A stretch of DNA of 64,000 bases, taken from assembly GCA_031286585.1 (NCBI GenBank), contig JAITUC010000038.1, positions 496,001 through 560,000 on the forward strand, given 5' to 3'. The DNA is from Delftia acidovorans. GTDB lineage: Bacteria > Pseudomonadota > Gammaproteobacteria > Burkholderiales > Burkholderiaceae_C. Numbering within the stretch: position 1 is the first letter of the stretch; the number at the start of each line of letters is the position of its first letter. Of this stretch, positions 27,397 to 37,382 are shown piece after piece. Below the pieces are notes generated by a model. That model did not search any database. It was not told the origin of the DNA and worked only from the letters and a program-made list of their open reading frames with translations. The translations under genes and the position numbers were made by a program.

Positions 27397-27641
27397 GCCT
27401 GGCCCTCGCGGCGCAGCGCGGCACTGCGCCGGGCGGGCTGCGTGGATGACGGCTGGCCGCCGTCCCAGCCGCGCTCGTCGGTGCGCCAGGCCAGGTAGGC
27501 GCGCTCGTAGGCGTCCTCGCGGCGCTGCATCTCGGCCATGAAGTCACCCACCATGCGCGAGACGCTGGTGCCGCGCCTGGCAGCCTCGATGCGGGCCCAT
27601 TCGAGCACGCTGTCTTCGACGGTGATGGTGAGGTTCTTCAC
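27393..27641 (-). CDS. vapB: VapB-type ribbon-helix-helix antitoxin
   Basis: 82 residues from GTG 27639-27641. The N-terminal half is a ribbon-helix-helix DNA-binding domain (NLTITVEDSVLEWARIEAARRG, SVSRMVGDFM). The C-terminal half is charged and probably disordered until it binds the toxin. Such antitoxins repress their own promoter. Two inverted repeats sit 14 and 39 bases upstream of the start and fit that. No clear Shine-Dalgarno sequence precedes the GTG. Confidence 0.8.
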   Translation of the reverse strand: MKNLTITVEDSVLEWARIEAARRGTSVSRMVGDFMAEMQRREDAYERAYLAWRTDERGWDGGQPSSTQPARRSAALRREGQA

Positions 27642-27654
27642 AGGCGCAAGTCTA

Positions 27655-27698
27655 CACGAAATTCGTGCTCCACTGATTTCGTGTCAATTCTTGACACG
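27655..27698 (-). promoter_or_regulatory. Pair of inverted repeats, probable VapB operator and promoter region
   Basis: CACGAA-A-TTCGTG (27655-27667) and CGTGTCAA-TTC-TTGACACG (27680-27698) are both perfect inverted repeats sharing the half-site element CGTG/CACG. On the minus strand the second contains TTGACA, a possible -35 box. The position between the hisD terminator and vapB is where an autoregulated antitoxin promoter belongs. The DNA pattern is seen directly; binding by VapB is inference. Confidence 0.65.
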
Positions 27699-27720
27699 CT
27701 TGATCCGGCGTCCAGGCAGC

Positions 27721-27752
27721 AAAAAGCGCCGCCCCTTTCGGTGACGGCGCCT
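27721..27752 (-). terminator. Rho-independent terminator after hisD
   Basis: Read on the minus strand, GGCGCCG pairs with CGGCGCT around a loop that itself can form ACC-GAAA-GGG, followed by five T's (27721-27725). It lies 23 bases downstream of the hisD stop and upstream of vapBC, so it separates hisGD from vapBC-hisCBHA, fully or as a partial attenuator. Confidence 0.8.
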
Positions 27753-27774
27753 TCATCCGACAGGAAGCGAGCGT

Positions 27775-29091
27775 CTACTTCAACCGCATTTCGGCCGCGC
27801 GCGCATGGCCTTGCAGGCCTTCGCCATGCGCCAGCACCGAGGCGATGCGACCCAGGGTCTGGGCGCCCTGCTCGCTGACCTCGATGAGGCTGGATCGCTT
27901 CTGGAAGTCATAGACTCCCAGCGGCGAGGAAAAGCGCGCCGTGCCGCTGGTGGGCAGCACGTGGTTGGGGCCGGCGCAGTAGTCGCCCAGGCTTTCGCTG
28001 GTGTAGGCTCCCAGGAAGATGGCGCCTGCATGGCGCAGCAGCGGCTCCCACTGGTGGGGATCGTTGCTGGAGACTTCCAGGTGCTCTGGCGCGATGCGGT
28101 TGCTGATGGCGCAGGCCTCCTGCATGTCGCGCGTGAGGATGAGGGCACCCCGGTCGCTCAGGCTCTTGGCGATGATGGCGCGCCGCGGCATCTCGGGCAG
28201 CAGGCGGTCGATCTCGCGCTGGACGGCGGCGATGTAGTCGGCATCGGGGCACAGCAGGATGCTTTGCGCCAGCTCGTCATGCTCGGCCTGGCTGAACAGG
28301 TCCATGGCCACCCAGTCGGGCGGCGTGCTGCCATCGGCCAGCACGAGGATTTCGCTGGGGCCGGCAATCATGTCGATGCCCACGGTGCCGAACACACGCT
28401 TCTTGGCGCTGGCCACATAGGCATTGCCGGGGCCGGTGATCTTGTCCACCTTGGGGATGGTGGCCGTGCCGTAGGCCAGGGCCGCCACGGCCTGGGCACC
28501 GCCGATGGTGAAGCCGCGCGTGACGCCGGCCACATAGGCGGCGGCCAGCACCAGGGCGTTCTTCTCGCCGCGCGGCGTGGGCACGACCATGATGATTTCC
28601 TGCACGCCAGCCACGTGGGCCGGAATGGCATTCATCAGCACGCTGGACGGATAGGCCGCCTTGCCACCGGGCACATAGATGCCCACGCGGTCCAGCGGCG
28701 TGACCTTCTGGCCCAGCAGGGTGCCATCGGCGTCACGGTAGCTCCAGCTTTCGCCGCTGGCGCGCTTTTGTGCCTCGTGGTAGGTGCGCACGCGCTGGGC
28801 GGCGGCCGTCAGCGCATCGCGCTGCTCGTCGCCCAGGCTGTCGAAGGCGGCCTTGAGCTCGGCCTGCGTCAGCTCCAGCGCCGCCATGCCGTCCACCGGC
28901 AATCCGTCAAAGCGCGCCGTGTACTCCAGCACGGCCGCATCGCCGCGCTTTTGCACATCGGCCAGGATGTCGGCCACGCGCTGCTCGATGGCCGCGTCCG
29001 TGTCTGCCGACCAATGCAGGCGCTGCGCAAAATCGTGTTCGAAGTTGGCGTCCAGCGTGGACAGGCGGGCAGGAGCGGCTTGGTATTCCAT
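27775..29091 (-). CDS. hisD: Histidinol dehydrogenase
   Basis: 438 residues. A Zn enzyme that oxidises histidinol to histidine in two NAD-dependent steps. Family motifs: VPGGKAAYPSSVLMNAIPA, GNAYVASAKKRVFG, IDMIAGPSEILVLAD, SQAEHDELAQSILL and the catalytic region RIAPEHLEV. It follows hisG by 12 bases. A terminator stands right behind it, so it ends the first his segment. Confidence 0.97.
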   Translation of the reverse strand: MEYQAAPARLSTLDANFEHDFAQRLHWSADTDAAIEQRVADILADVQKRGDAAVLEYTARFDGLPVDGMAALELTQAELKAAFDSLGDEQRDALTAAAQRVRTYHEAQKRASGESWSYRDADGTLLGQKVTPLDRVGIYVPGGKAAYPSSVLMNAIPAHVAGVQEIIMVVPTPRGEKNALVLAAAYVAGVTRGFTIGGAQAVAALAYGTATIPKVDKITGPGNAYVASAKKRVFGTVGIDMIAGPSEILVLADGSTPPDWVAMDLFSQAEHDELAQSILLCPDADYIAAVQREIDRLLPEMPRRAIIAKSLSDRGALILTRDMQEACAISNRIAPEHLEVSSNDPHQWEPLLRHAGAIFLGAYTSESLGDYCAGPNHVLPTSGTARFSSPLGVYDFQKRSSLIEVSEQGAQTLGRIASVLAHGEGLQGHARAAEMRLK

Positions 29092-29103
29092 GATGGGAAA
29101 GCT

Positions 29104-29744
29104 TCAGTCTTGGGGAATGGCCGATGCGAAGGCATCGATGATCTTGCGCAGAGAAGCCTGCTTGAGCTTGAGCGAGGCCTGGTTGACCACCAGGCGCGAG
29201 CTGATCTCCATGATGGGCTCGACCTCGACCAGGTCATTGGCCCTGAGCGTGTTGCCGGTGGACACCAGATCGACGATGGCGTCGGCCATGCCGGTCAGCG
29301 GGGCCAGCTCCATGGAGCCGTAGAGCTTGACCATGTCCACGTGCACGCCCTTGGTGGCGAAGAAGTTGCGCGCGATCTCGGGGTACTTCGTGGCGATGCG
29401 CAGGCGGGCGCCCTGCTTGACGGCCAGCGCATAGTCGAAGCCGTTGCGCACGGCCACGCTGACGCGGCAGCGCGCGATCTTCAGGTCCAGGGGCTGGTAC
29501 AGGCCCTGGGCGCCATGCTCGATCAGCGAGTCCAGGCCGGCCACGCCGAGATCGGCGCCGCCGTACTGCACATAGACCGGCACGTCGGAGGCGCGCACCA
29601 GCACCACGCGCACGTCGCTCTGGTTGGTCTCGAAGATCAGCTTGCGCGACTTTTCAATGTCTTCGCTGACCGAGATGCCGGCGGCCGCCAGCAGCGGCAC
29701 GGTTTCGTCGTAGATGCGGCCCTTGGACAGGGCAATCGTGATGG

Positions 29745-29748
<4 letters not shown>
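29104..29748 (-). CDS. hisG: ATP phosphoribosyltransferase, short form
   Basis: 214 residues from ATG 29746-29748, whose last base overlaps the end of murA (ATGA). It joins ATP and PRPP in the first, rate-setting step of histidine synthesis. Motifs: IALSKGRIYDETVPLL, GGADLGVAGLDSL, KYPEIARNFF and VDLVSTGNTLRANDL. The C-terminal regulatory domain of long HisG is missing, so it must work with HisZ, encoded elsewhere, for activity and feedback inhibition by histidine. Confidence 0.96.
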
Positions 29749-31013
<1,265 letters not shown>

Positions 31014-31109
31014 GGCTGATAGCCTTGAATCTGGAAATCGGGGAAAAGAAGATGCCGCACGGGCCGTGGCGGCCGGCGCAGCGGAAGTCTGATGTGCCTG
31101 ACGGCCGGC

Positions 31110-31358
31110 TCAGGCCTGGCCGGCCTGGGCAGCCCACTCGGCGGGCGTGTAGGTCTTCATGGACAGGGCATGGACCTCGTCGGTGTGCATGCGCTGGCCC
31201 AGCGTGGCGTAGACCAGGCGCTGGCGCTGCAGCAGGCGCTGGCCCTCGAATCGGGACGAGACGATGGTGGCAAACCAGTGCCGTCCATCACCTTCCAGCG
31301 CAATGTGTTCGCAAGGCAGGCCGGTGGCGATCAGTTCCTTGAGTTGGTCTGCAGTCAT
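31110..31358 (-). CDS. ibaG: BolA-family protein, IbaG-like
   Basis: 82 residues from ATG 31356-31358 (MTADQLKELIATGLP). The BolA fold shows as FEGQRLLQRQRLVYATLGQRM followed by DEVHALSMKTYTPAEW. A conserved Cys (GLPCEHIALEGDG) and His residues fit cluster-binding BolA proteins that work with monothiol glutaredoxins. Its place between an ABC exporter / mla cluster and murA is the same as in E. coli (yrbA). A longer upstream frame exists but has no BolA sequence. Confidence 0.9.
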   Translation of the reverse strand: MTADQLKELIATGLPCEHIALEGDGRHWFATIVSSRFEGQRLLQRQRLVYATLGQRMHTDEVHALSMKTYTPAEWAAQAGQA

Positions 31359-31485
31359 GGGGGAAGCTTTCCTGCCATGCATCTTGGCATGGCCTTGGTT
31401 GGCGGCGGCGCCGGGCGCCGGCCGCCTGTTCATGGGTGGATTCAACAATGCGGGCCGAGCGCCCGCCACAGTCTGTGGAAAAACC

Positions 31486-32241
31486 TCAGCCGCGGATCTT
31501 GTAGCCGATGCGCAGCAGGTGCACGGCCAGGGCGCTCACCACCAGCCAGGCCGAGCCGACGATGGCCAGGCTGACCCAGGGCGACACGTCGCTCTGGCCG
31601 AAGAAGCCGTAGCGAAAGCCGTCAATCATGTAGAAAAACGGGTTCAGATGGCTGACTTTTTGCCAAAAAGGCGGCAGCGACTGGATGGAATAGAACACGC
31701 CCGACAGGAACGTCATGGGCATGATCAGGAAGTTCTGGAAGGCCGCCATCTGGTCGAACTTGTCCGCCCACAGGCCGGCGATCACGCCCAGCGTGCCCAG
31801 CAGCGCAGCGCCCAGCAGGCCGAAGACCAGAATCCACAACGGCGCCGTGAATTCGGGAATGGCGAAGTACAGCGTGACGATGAACACGCCCACGCCCACC
31901 AGCAGGCCACGCAGCACCGAAGCGCCCACGTAGGCGCCGAACCACGCCCAATGCGACAGCGGCGTGAGCAGCACGAAAACCATGGAGCCCATGATCTTGC
32001 TCTGCACCAGGCTGGAGGAGCTGTTGGCGAAGGCGTTCTGCAGCACGCTCATCATCACCAGGCCGGGGATCAGGAAGGCCGTGTAGCTGATGCGGTCGTA
32101 GACCAGCACCCGGCCTTCGAGCACATGGCCGAAGATCAGCAGATAGAGCACGGCCGTGAGCACGGGTGCGGCCACGGTCTGGAAGCTGACCTTCCAGAAA
32201 CGCAGCACTTCCTTCTTGAGCAGGGTCTGCCAGCCGTTCAT
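31486..32241 (-). CDS. ABC-2 type exporter permease
   Basis: 251 residues from ATG 32239-32241, six membrane segments. Typical ABC-2 features: LLKKEVLRFWKVSFQTVAAPVLTAVLYLLIFG, then LIPGLVMMSVLQNAF and the C-terminal FYMIDGFRYGFFGQSD. Start and the stop of the ATPase gene overlap (ATGA), so the two form one exporter of the YadGH type. The substrate is unknown. The pair sits between mlaB and ibaG, so it may be co-transcribed with the mla genes. Confidence 0.88.
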   Translation of the reverse strand: MNGWQTLLKKEVLRFWKVSFQTVAAPVLTAVLYLLIFGHVLEGRVLVYDRISYTAFLIPGLVMMSVLQNAFANSSSSLVQSKIMGSMVFVLLTPLSHWAWFGAYVGASVLRGLLVGVGVFIVTLYFAIPEFTAPLWILVFGLLGAALLGTLGVIAGLWADKFDQMAAFQNFLIMPMTFLSGVFYSIQSLPPFWQKVSHLNPFFYMIDGFRYGFFGQSDVSPWVSLAIVGSAWLVVSALAVHLLRIGYKIRG

Positions 32242-33167
32242 GCCGAGGCTCCCGGCGAGGTCTGGCCTTGCTCGTTCATCACGTGGATGAAGACATCCTC
32301 CAGATCGGCGCGGCGGATTTCCACGTCCTCGGGGACGACGGAGCCCTCGCGCAGCGCGGCGAGCAGGCGCTCCACATCGCTGGCGTCGTTGGCGGGTATC
32401 TGCACGATGCGGCCGGTCACCCGTGCCCGCGCGGCCAGGGCCGGCGGCAAGGCGGTATCGGTCTTGAACTGCAGCACATTGGACGAGGCAGAACGGAGCA
32501 ACTCCGACATGGTCGAGAGCTTGACGATGTTGCCCTGCTTGAGCATGGCCACGCGGCTGCACAGCGCCTCGGCCTCTTCCAGGTAATGGGTGGTGAGCAG
32601 CACGGTATGGCCTTCGCGGTTCAGGCGCGCGATGAAATGCCACAGCGTCTGGCGCAGCTCCACGTCCACGCCGGCCGTGGGCTCGTCCAGCACGATGATG
32701 GGCGGCTTGTGCACCAGGGCCTGTGCCACCAGCACGCGGCGCTTCATGCCGCCGGACAGCTGGCGCATGTTGGAATTGGCCTTGTCGGTCAGCCCCAGGC
32801 TGTGCAGCAACTCGTCGATCCAGTCGTCATTGTTTTTGACGCCGAAATAGCCGGACTGAAAGCGCAGCGCCTCGCGCACGTTGAAGAATGGATCGAAGAC
32901 CAGTTCCTGCGGCACGATGCCCAGCTTGCGCCGGGCAGCCGAGTAGTCGGCATGCACGTCGCTGCCCTGGACCAGCACGCGGCCGCTGGTGGCGCGTGAC
33001 AGGCCGGCCAGGATGCTGATCATCGTGGTCTTGCCAGCGCCATTGGGACCGAGCAGGCCGAAGAACTCGCCCTCCTCGATGTCCAGACTCACGTGGTTGA
33101 GCGCCTGAAAGGCCCCCTTGGGGGTCTGGTAGGTCTTGGAGATGGATTGGAATGAGACGGCAGACAT
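32238..33167 (-). CDS. ABC-2 type exporter ATP-binding protein
   Basis: 309 residues. Walker A GPNGAGKTT, Q-loop VPQELVFDP, signature LSGGMKRRVLVAQAL, Walker B PIIVLDEPTAGVDVEL and the switch His in LLTTHYLEEAE are all intact. A C-terminal extension (residues about 220-309) is typical of YadG-like and drug/lipid exporters. It pairs with the permease directly downstream. Substrate not predictable from sequence. Confidence 0.92.
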   Translation of the reverse strand: MSAVSFQSISKTYQTPKGAFQALNHVSLDIEEGEFFGLLGPNGAGKTTMISILAGLSRATSGRVLVQGSDVHADYSAARRKLGIVPQELVFDPFFNVREALRFQSGYFGVKNNDDWIDELLHSLGLTDKANSNMRQLSGGMKRRVLVAQALVHKPPIIVLDEPTAGVDVELRQTLWHFIARLNREGHTVLLTTHYLEEAEALCSRVAMLKQGNIVKLSTMSELLRSASSNVLQFKTDTALPPALAARARVTGRIVQIPANDASDVERLLAALREGSVVPEDVEIRRADLEDVFIHVMNEQGQTSPGASA

Positions 33168-33240
33168 GCGAGGCGCGATTCTAGGCCCTTGCAGCCAAAC
33201 CTGCCTTGCAGGGCTCTTTGCAGCGGCGCGCTGCGCCGGC

Positions 33241-33522
33241 TCAGGAGGGGGAGGATGCGTCGGTCAGCAGCCCATCGACGCCGTACAGCGCCGCCATGGA
33301 CTGCAGGCCCTGCGGCAGGCCCACGACCACCAATTGCTTGTCGGCCGCCTTCGCTGTGCGGCGGCAGGCCAGCAGCACGGCCAGGGCGGCCGAGTCGAAG
33401 ACCTCGACGCCGCTGGCATCGACGCGCACCTGGGCGCCATCGAAGGCCTGCACCTGGGGCTGCAGCTGCACAAGGCAGCTGCGCGCCTGGCGGTAGGTCA
33501 GTTCACGGGGGAGCTGCAGCAT
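33241..33522 (-). CDS. mlaB: STAS-domain protein MlaB
   Basis: 93 residues with one STAS domain (VRVDASGVEVFDSAALAVLLACRR). The Ser after Asp in FDSAAL is the usual STAS position. MlaB binds MlaF and is needed for stable, active MlaFEDB, the inner-membrane complex that moves phospholipids between the membranes. It lies 20 bases after mlaC, in the order mlaF-E-D-A-C-B. Confidence 0.88.
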   Translation of the reverse strand: MLQLPRELTYRQARSCLVQLQPQVQAFDGAQVRVDASGVEVFDSAALAVLLACRRTAKAADKQLVVVGLPQGLQSMAALYGVDGLLTDASSPS

Positions 33523-33542
33523 GGCGCGAGCGTCAATGGCCG

Positions 33543-34187
33543 TCAGCCCTTGGAGGGGGGCGTGGCCGGCATCTTGCCGCGCGTGGCAAGGGTCTCGATC
33601 AGGCCGTCAATGCCGCGGGCATTGATTTCCTGGCTGAACTGGTTGCGGTAGGTTTCCACCAGCCACACGCCCAGCACGTTCAGGTTGTAGATCTTCCAGC
33701 TGTCGCCGGACTTTTCAAGGCGGTAATCCAGCTGCACGGGCTCGCCGCGGCCCAGCACCTCGGTGCGCACCAGTACATCGATGTCGCCGGGCGCAGCACG
33801 CACGGGCTTGACATTGATGGTCTGGTTGCTGACCTGGGTCAGCGCGCCCGAATAGGTGCGGATCAGCAGGGCCTTGAATTCGGTCTCCAGCCTCTCGCGC
33901 TGTGCAGGCGTGGCCTGGCGCCAGGCCGGCCCCACCGAAGCCGAGGTCATGCGGCGGAAATTCACATAGGGCATGACCTTGTCATTGACCAGCGCATTGA
34001 CCTTGGAGACATCGCCCTCGCGCAGCGAAGGGTCCTTCTTGATGGTTTCCAGCACGTCGGTGGAGACACGCTTGATCAGCGCATCAGGGGTTTCGTCGGC
34101 CGCGTGGACGGGCAGCGCAGCGCCCCAGGTTCCCATGGCCAGCACGGCTGCCGCGGCAGCGCTCCAGGCACGTCGATTGATCATCAT
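33543..34187 (-). CDS. mlaC: Periplasmic phospholipid-binding protein MlaC
   Basis: 214 residues with a signal peptide (AAAAAVLAMGTWGAALPVHAA). The Tol-Tol-Ttg2 family pattern is clear: KNALVNDKVMPYVNFRRMTSASVG-like segment, FKALLIRTYSGALTQV, VQLDYRLEKSGDSWKIYNLNVLGVWLVETYRNQF. MlaC carries a phospholipid across the periplasm between MlaA and MlaFEDB. A gap of about 110 bases separates it from mlaA. Confidence 0.93.
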   Translation of the reverse strand: MMINRRAWSAAAAAVLAMGTWGAALPVHAADETPDALIKRVSTDVLETIKKDPSLREGDVSKVNALVNDKVMPYVNFRRMTSASVGPAWRQATPAQRERLETEFKALLIRTYSGALTQVSNQTINVKPVRAAPGDIDVLVRTEVLGRGEPVQLDYRLEKSGDSWKIYNLNVLGVWLVETYRNQFSQEINARGIDGLIETLATRGKMPATPPSKG

Positions 34188-34300
34188 TCTTCCTTTCCCA
34201 GCAGGGCCTCAATGCCCCGGACCGGGTTGATATTGCACATTTTTCGGGCCGCGCCGTGTCAGGCGCCGACCGTTTTTCATCTCGGGATGTTACGAACTGC

Positions 34301-35104
34301 TTACTTTGCGCCGTCTTCGGGCGGCAGTTTGCCGGCATCGTCGTCATAGTCCTCGATGCGGCCGTCTTCGCCGGACTTGCCGCGCCGCAGGTTCAGGTAG
34401 ACGTCACGCGTCAGGCTGTAGCGGTCGAGGGCGACGGAGTCCAGCGTGTCCGAGGCATTGAGCAGGCGCGCACGCGTATCCACCAGTCGCAGCACATACA
34501 GGCTGTTGCGCACCGGGATGTCGTTGATCGCCATCATGGGGTTGCCCCAGGCATCCACCGGCAGAGCCGCCGTGTCACGCACCGTGGACGGGCCGAGCAG
34601 CGGCAGCACCAGGTACGGCCCCGTGGGCACGCCCCAGCGACCCAGCGTCTGGCCGAAGTCCTGCTTGTGGCGCTCGATGCCGGCCTCGCTGGCGATGTCG
34701 AGCAGTCCGCCCAGGCCGAAGACCGTGTTCACCGAGAAGCGCACCATGGAGTTGTAGGCACCCTCAGCCTGACCCTGCAGCGCGTTGTTCACGAACGACC
34801 AGGCATCGCTCAGGTTGGAGAAGAAGTTGCTCACCCCATCGCGCGCAAGCCTCGGCGTGACATCGCGGTAGGCCGTGGCCACCGGCTTCAGGACCGCGCG
34901 GTCCAGCCCGTCATTGAACGAGTACATGCTGCGGTTGAAGGGCTCGAACGGATCCTGGGGATTGCGCGCCTCACCCGGAGCGGTGGCGCAGCCGGCGAGC
35001 AGCGAAGCGGCGGCCAGCGTGCCGAGCATGGCTGCGCGCTGCCAGGAGGCTGCCTGGGCTGCAGGGCGACCCGCGGTCGCCTGTTCATGGTGGTTGGTTG
35101 TCAT
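34301..35104 (-). CDS. mlaA: Outer-membrane lipoprotein MlaA (VacJ)
   Basis: 267 residues. A lipoprotein signal ends in LAGC (Cys near residue 39). The MlaA family core is present: RNPQDPFEPFNRSMYSFND, PLARDGVSNFFSNLSDAW, NTVFGLGGLLDIASE, DFGQTLGRWGVPTGPYLVLPLLGPST. It removes misplaced phospholipid from the outer leaflet of the outer membrane. The start overlaps the mlaD stop by four bases. Having mlaA inside the mla operon, unlike in E. coli, is common in betaproteobacteria. Confidence 0.94.
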   Translation of the reverse strand: MTTNHHEQATAGRPAAQAASWQRAAMLGTLAAASLLAGCATAPGEARNPQDPFEPFNRSMYSFNDGLDRAVLKPVATAYRDVTPRLARDGVSNFFSNLSDAWSFVNNALQGQAEGAYNSMVRFSVNTVFGLGGLLDIASEAGIERHKQDFGQTLGRWGVPTGPYLVLPLLGPSTVRDTAALPVDAWGNPMMAINDIPVRNSLYVLRLVDTRARLLNASDTLDSVALDRYSLTRDVYLNLRRGKSGEDGRIEDYDDDAGKLPPEDGAK

Positions 35105-35586
35105 TCTTTGCCTCCTGCACCGGAGCTGCCACCCTGCTCGGCCTTGCCGTAGAGGAACTGTCCGATCAGATTTTCCAGCACAACGGCCGACTGGGTTGCG
35201 ACGACGCGGTCGCCATCCTTGAGATTGTGGTCATCTGCGCCGGCTTCGATGCCGATGTACTGGTCGCCGAGCAGGCCGCTGGTCAGGATCTTCAGCGAGC
35301 TGTCCTTGGGAAAGGCGTAGCGATTTTCCAGGGCCATGGTCACGCTGGCCTGAAAGACCTTGTCGTCGAAGGTGATGGATTCCACGCGGCCGACGACGAC
35401 GCCTGCGCTGCGCACGGCTGCCTTGGGCTTGAGGCCGCCGATGTTGTCGAAGCGCGCGGTCAGCGTATAGGTCTTCTGGAAGTTCAGGCTCAGCAGATTG
35501 GCCGACTGCAGCGCCAGGAACACCAGCGCCGCAGCGCCGATCAGCACGAACAGTCCGACCCAGACATCACTCTTGGATTGCTGCAT
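35101..35586 (-). CDS. mlaD: MCE-domain protein MlaD
   Basis: 161 residues from ATG 35584-35586, preceded by AAGGA. One N-terminal membrane segment (VWVGLFVLIGAAALVFLAL) and one MCE domain (YTLTARFDNIGGLKPKAAVRSAGVVVGRV, LTSGLLGDQYIGIEAG). MlaD forms a hexameric ring in the periplasm on top of MlaFE. A longer in-frame start at 35634 would overlap mlaE and lacks a ribosome site. Confidence 0.94.
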   Translation of the reverse strand: MQQSKSDVWVGLFVLIGAAALVFLALQSANLLSLNFQKTYTLTARFDNIGGLKPKAAVRSAGVVVGRVESITFDDKVFQASVTMALENRYAFPKDSSLKILTSGLLGDQYIGIEAGADDHNLKDGDRVVATQSAVVLENLIGQFLYGKAEQGGSSGAGGKE

Positions 35587-35630
35587 GGTTTGTTTTTCCT
35601 TGATTTGCGAGAGGTGGCACCGGTGCCGGG

Positions 35631-36413
35631 TCAAAGGCTGAACATCGTGGCCGTGAGCAGGAAGTCCAGCCCCAGCACGGCCAGCGAGGCCATCACCACC
35701 GTGCGCGTGGTCGCGCGGGACACGCCTTCGGGCGTGGGCTTGGCTGCATAGCCCTGCAGCAGCGCAATGAAGGTCACCGCCACGCCGAACACCAGGCTCT
35801 TGAGAACGCCGTTGCCCAGGTCATACCACCAGTCCACGCCGTTTTGCATCTGGCCCCAGAAGGCGCCACCGTCGACGCCGATCATGACCACGCCCACCAG
35901 CCAGCCGCCGATCACGCCGACGGCGCTGAAAACGGCCGCCAGCAGCGGCATGGCGATCAGGCCCGCCACGAAGCGCGGCGCCAGGATGCGGCGCACGGGG
36001 TCCACGGCCATCATCTCCATGGCCGACAACTGCTCGCCGGCCTTCATCAGTCCGATCTCGGCCGTCAGTGCCGTGCCGGCACGGCCGGCAAACAGCAGCG
36101 CCGTGACGACGGGGCCGAGCTCGCGCACCAGCGACAGGGCCACCAGCAGCCCCAGCGCCTCGGCCGAGCCATAGCGCTGCAGCGTGTAGTAGCCCTGCAG
36201 GCCCAGCACGAAACCGACGAACAGGCCGGACACGCCAATGATGGCCAGCGAATAGTTGCCCAGGAAATGGATCTGGTCGCCGATCAGCCGCGGACGGCCC
36301 AGCGCAGGTCCCATGAGGGCGAGCAGGCGGCCGAACAGGCGCGTGCCCATGCCCAGCTGCGTCAGCTGGTGGCGTACCGCCGCGCCAATGCGTGCGGGAT
36401 GCAGCCGGTTCAT
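35631..36413 (-). CDS. mlaE: Phospholipid ABC transporter permease MlaE
   Basis: 260 residues, five or six membrane segments. Family motifs: SLAIIGVSGLFVGFVLGLQGYYTLQRYG, LGPVVTALLFAGRAGTALTAEIG, EQLSAMEMMAVDP. It forms the membrane core of MlaFEDB. Start overlaps the mlaF stop by four bases. Confidence 0.95.
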   Translation of the reverse strand: MNRLHPARIGAAVRHQLTQLGMGTRLFGRLLALMGPALGRPRLIGDQIHFLGNYSLAIIGVSGLFVGFVLGLQGYYTLQRYGSAEALGLLVALSLVRELGPVVTALLFAGRAGTALTAEIGLMKAGEQLSAMEMMAVDPVRRILAPRFVAGLIAMPLLAAVFSAVGVIGGWLVGVVMIGVDGGAFWGQMQNGVDWWYDLGNGVLKSLVFGVAVTFIALLQGYAAKPTPEGVSRATTRTVVMASLAVLGLDFLLTATMFSL

Positions 36414-37249
36414 GCGCGCCTCCTGCCGTCGGCCTTGCCGGGGCCTGCGGGGTTGCCGAAATCTTCCTCGGCACTCACGCCGGGATAGTGGAAAGGCACG
36501 GGGCCGGTGGCCCGTGCGTGGATGAACTGCTGCACCAGCGGGTCGGGATTGGCCCGCACCTCATCTGGCGAGCCCTGGGCGGCGACGCCGCCGTTGCCCA
36601 GGATGACCACATGGTCGGCCACGTGGAAGGTTTCCTCCACGTCATGGGACACCAGGATGGAGGTCAGTCCCATGGCATCGTTGAGCTCGCGGATCAGCTG
36701 GGCGGCCGTGCCCAGGGAGATGGGGTCCAGCCCGGCGAAGGGCTCGTCGTACATGATCAATTCGGGGTCCAGCGCAATGGCCCGCGCGAGCGCCACGCGG
36801 CGGGCCATGCCGCCCGAGATCTCGCTGGGCATGAGGTCACGCGCACCACGCAGGCCCACGGCATGCAGCTTCATGAGCACGATGTCGCGGACCAGTTCGT
36901 CGGAGAGATCAGTGTGCTCGCGCAGCGGGAAGGCCACGTTGTCGAACACGCTCATGTCGGTGAACAGCGCGCCGAACTGGAACAGCATGCCCATGCGCCG
37001 GCGCGCGGCGTACAGGCCTGCAGCGTCCATGGTGGTGACGTCCTTGCCATCGAACAGCACCTGCCCCTGCTGGGCATGCTGCTGGCCGCCGATCAGGCGA
37101 AGCACCGTGGTCTTGCCGCCGCCCGATGCCCCCATCAGGGCCGTGACCTTGCCGCGCGGCACCTGCAGCGACAGGTCGCGCAGGATCACACGTTCGCCAT
37201 AGCCGAAGGTGACGTTGCGCAGCTCCACGAAAGAGGCAGTTGGGATCAT
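36410..37249 (-). CDS. mlaF: Phospholipid ABC transporter ATPase MlaF
   Basis: 279 residues from ATG 37247-37249. Walker A GASGGGKTT, signature ISGGMARRVALARA, Walker B LIMYDEPFAGLDP and switch His in ILVSHDVEE. A C-terminal tail of about 25 residues (EEDFGNPAGPGKADGRRRA) follows. A longer in-frame extension to 37519 runs into the terminator region and has no family sequence. First gene of the mla-to-his run. Confidence 0.94.
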   Translation of the reverse strand: MIPTASFVELRNVTFGYGERVILRDLSLQVPRGKVTALMGASGGGKTTVLRLIGGQQHAQQGQVLFDGKDVTTMDAAGLYAARRRMGMLFQFGALFTDMSVFDNVAFPLREHTDLSDELVRDIVLMKLHAVGLRGARDLMPSEISGGMARRVALARAIALDPELIMYDEPFAGLDPISLGTAAQLIRELNDAMGLTSILVSHDVEETFHVADHVVILGNGGVAAQGSPDEVRANPDPLVQQFIHARATGPVPFHYPGVSAEEDFGNPAGPGKADGRRRA

Positions 37250-37333
37250 GCTGTGATGCGGTCGATAAATGTTCGCAGGCAAGGCCGCTATTGTGCAGAC
37301 AGGCGCCGCTGCCTGCTCACCACCCTGCGAGAT

Positions 37334-37355
37334 AAACATACATCCGTGTATGTTT
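37334..37355. promoter_or_regulatory. Inverted repeat upstream of mlaF
   Basis: AAACATACA at 37334-37342 pairs with TGTATGTTT at 37347-37355 around TCCG, flanked by GAGA/TCTC-like arms. It lies about 85 bases upstream of the mlaF start, where the promoter of this run should be. AT-rich arms without a following T tract suggest an operator for a dimeric repressor rather than a terminator. No regulator gene is nearby. Confidence 0.45.
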
Positions 37356-37382
37356 CTCGGAATGTCATGGCAGAAATGCCAT

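Noticed and set aside
27655..27698. Possible CRISPR-like or attachment-site repeats near vapB
   Set aside because: Only two inverted repeats of different length and spacing, no repeat-spacer pattern. An antitoxin operator explains them better.
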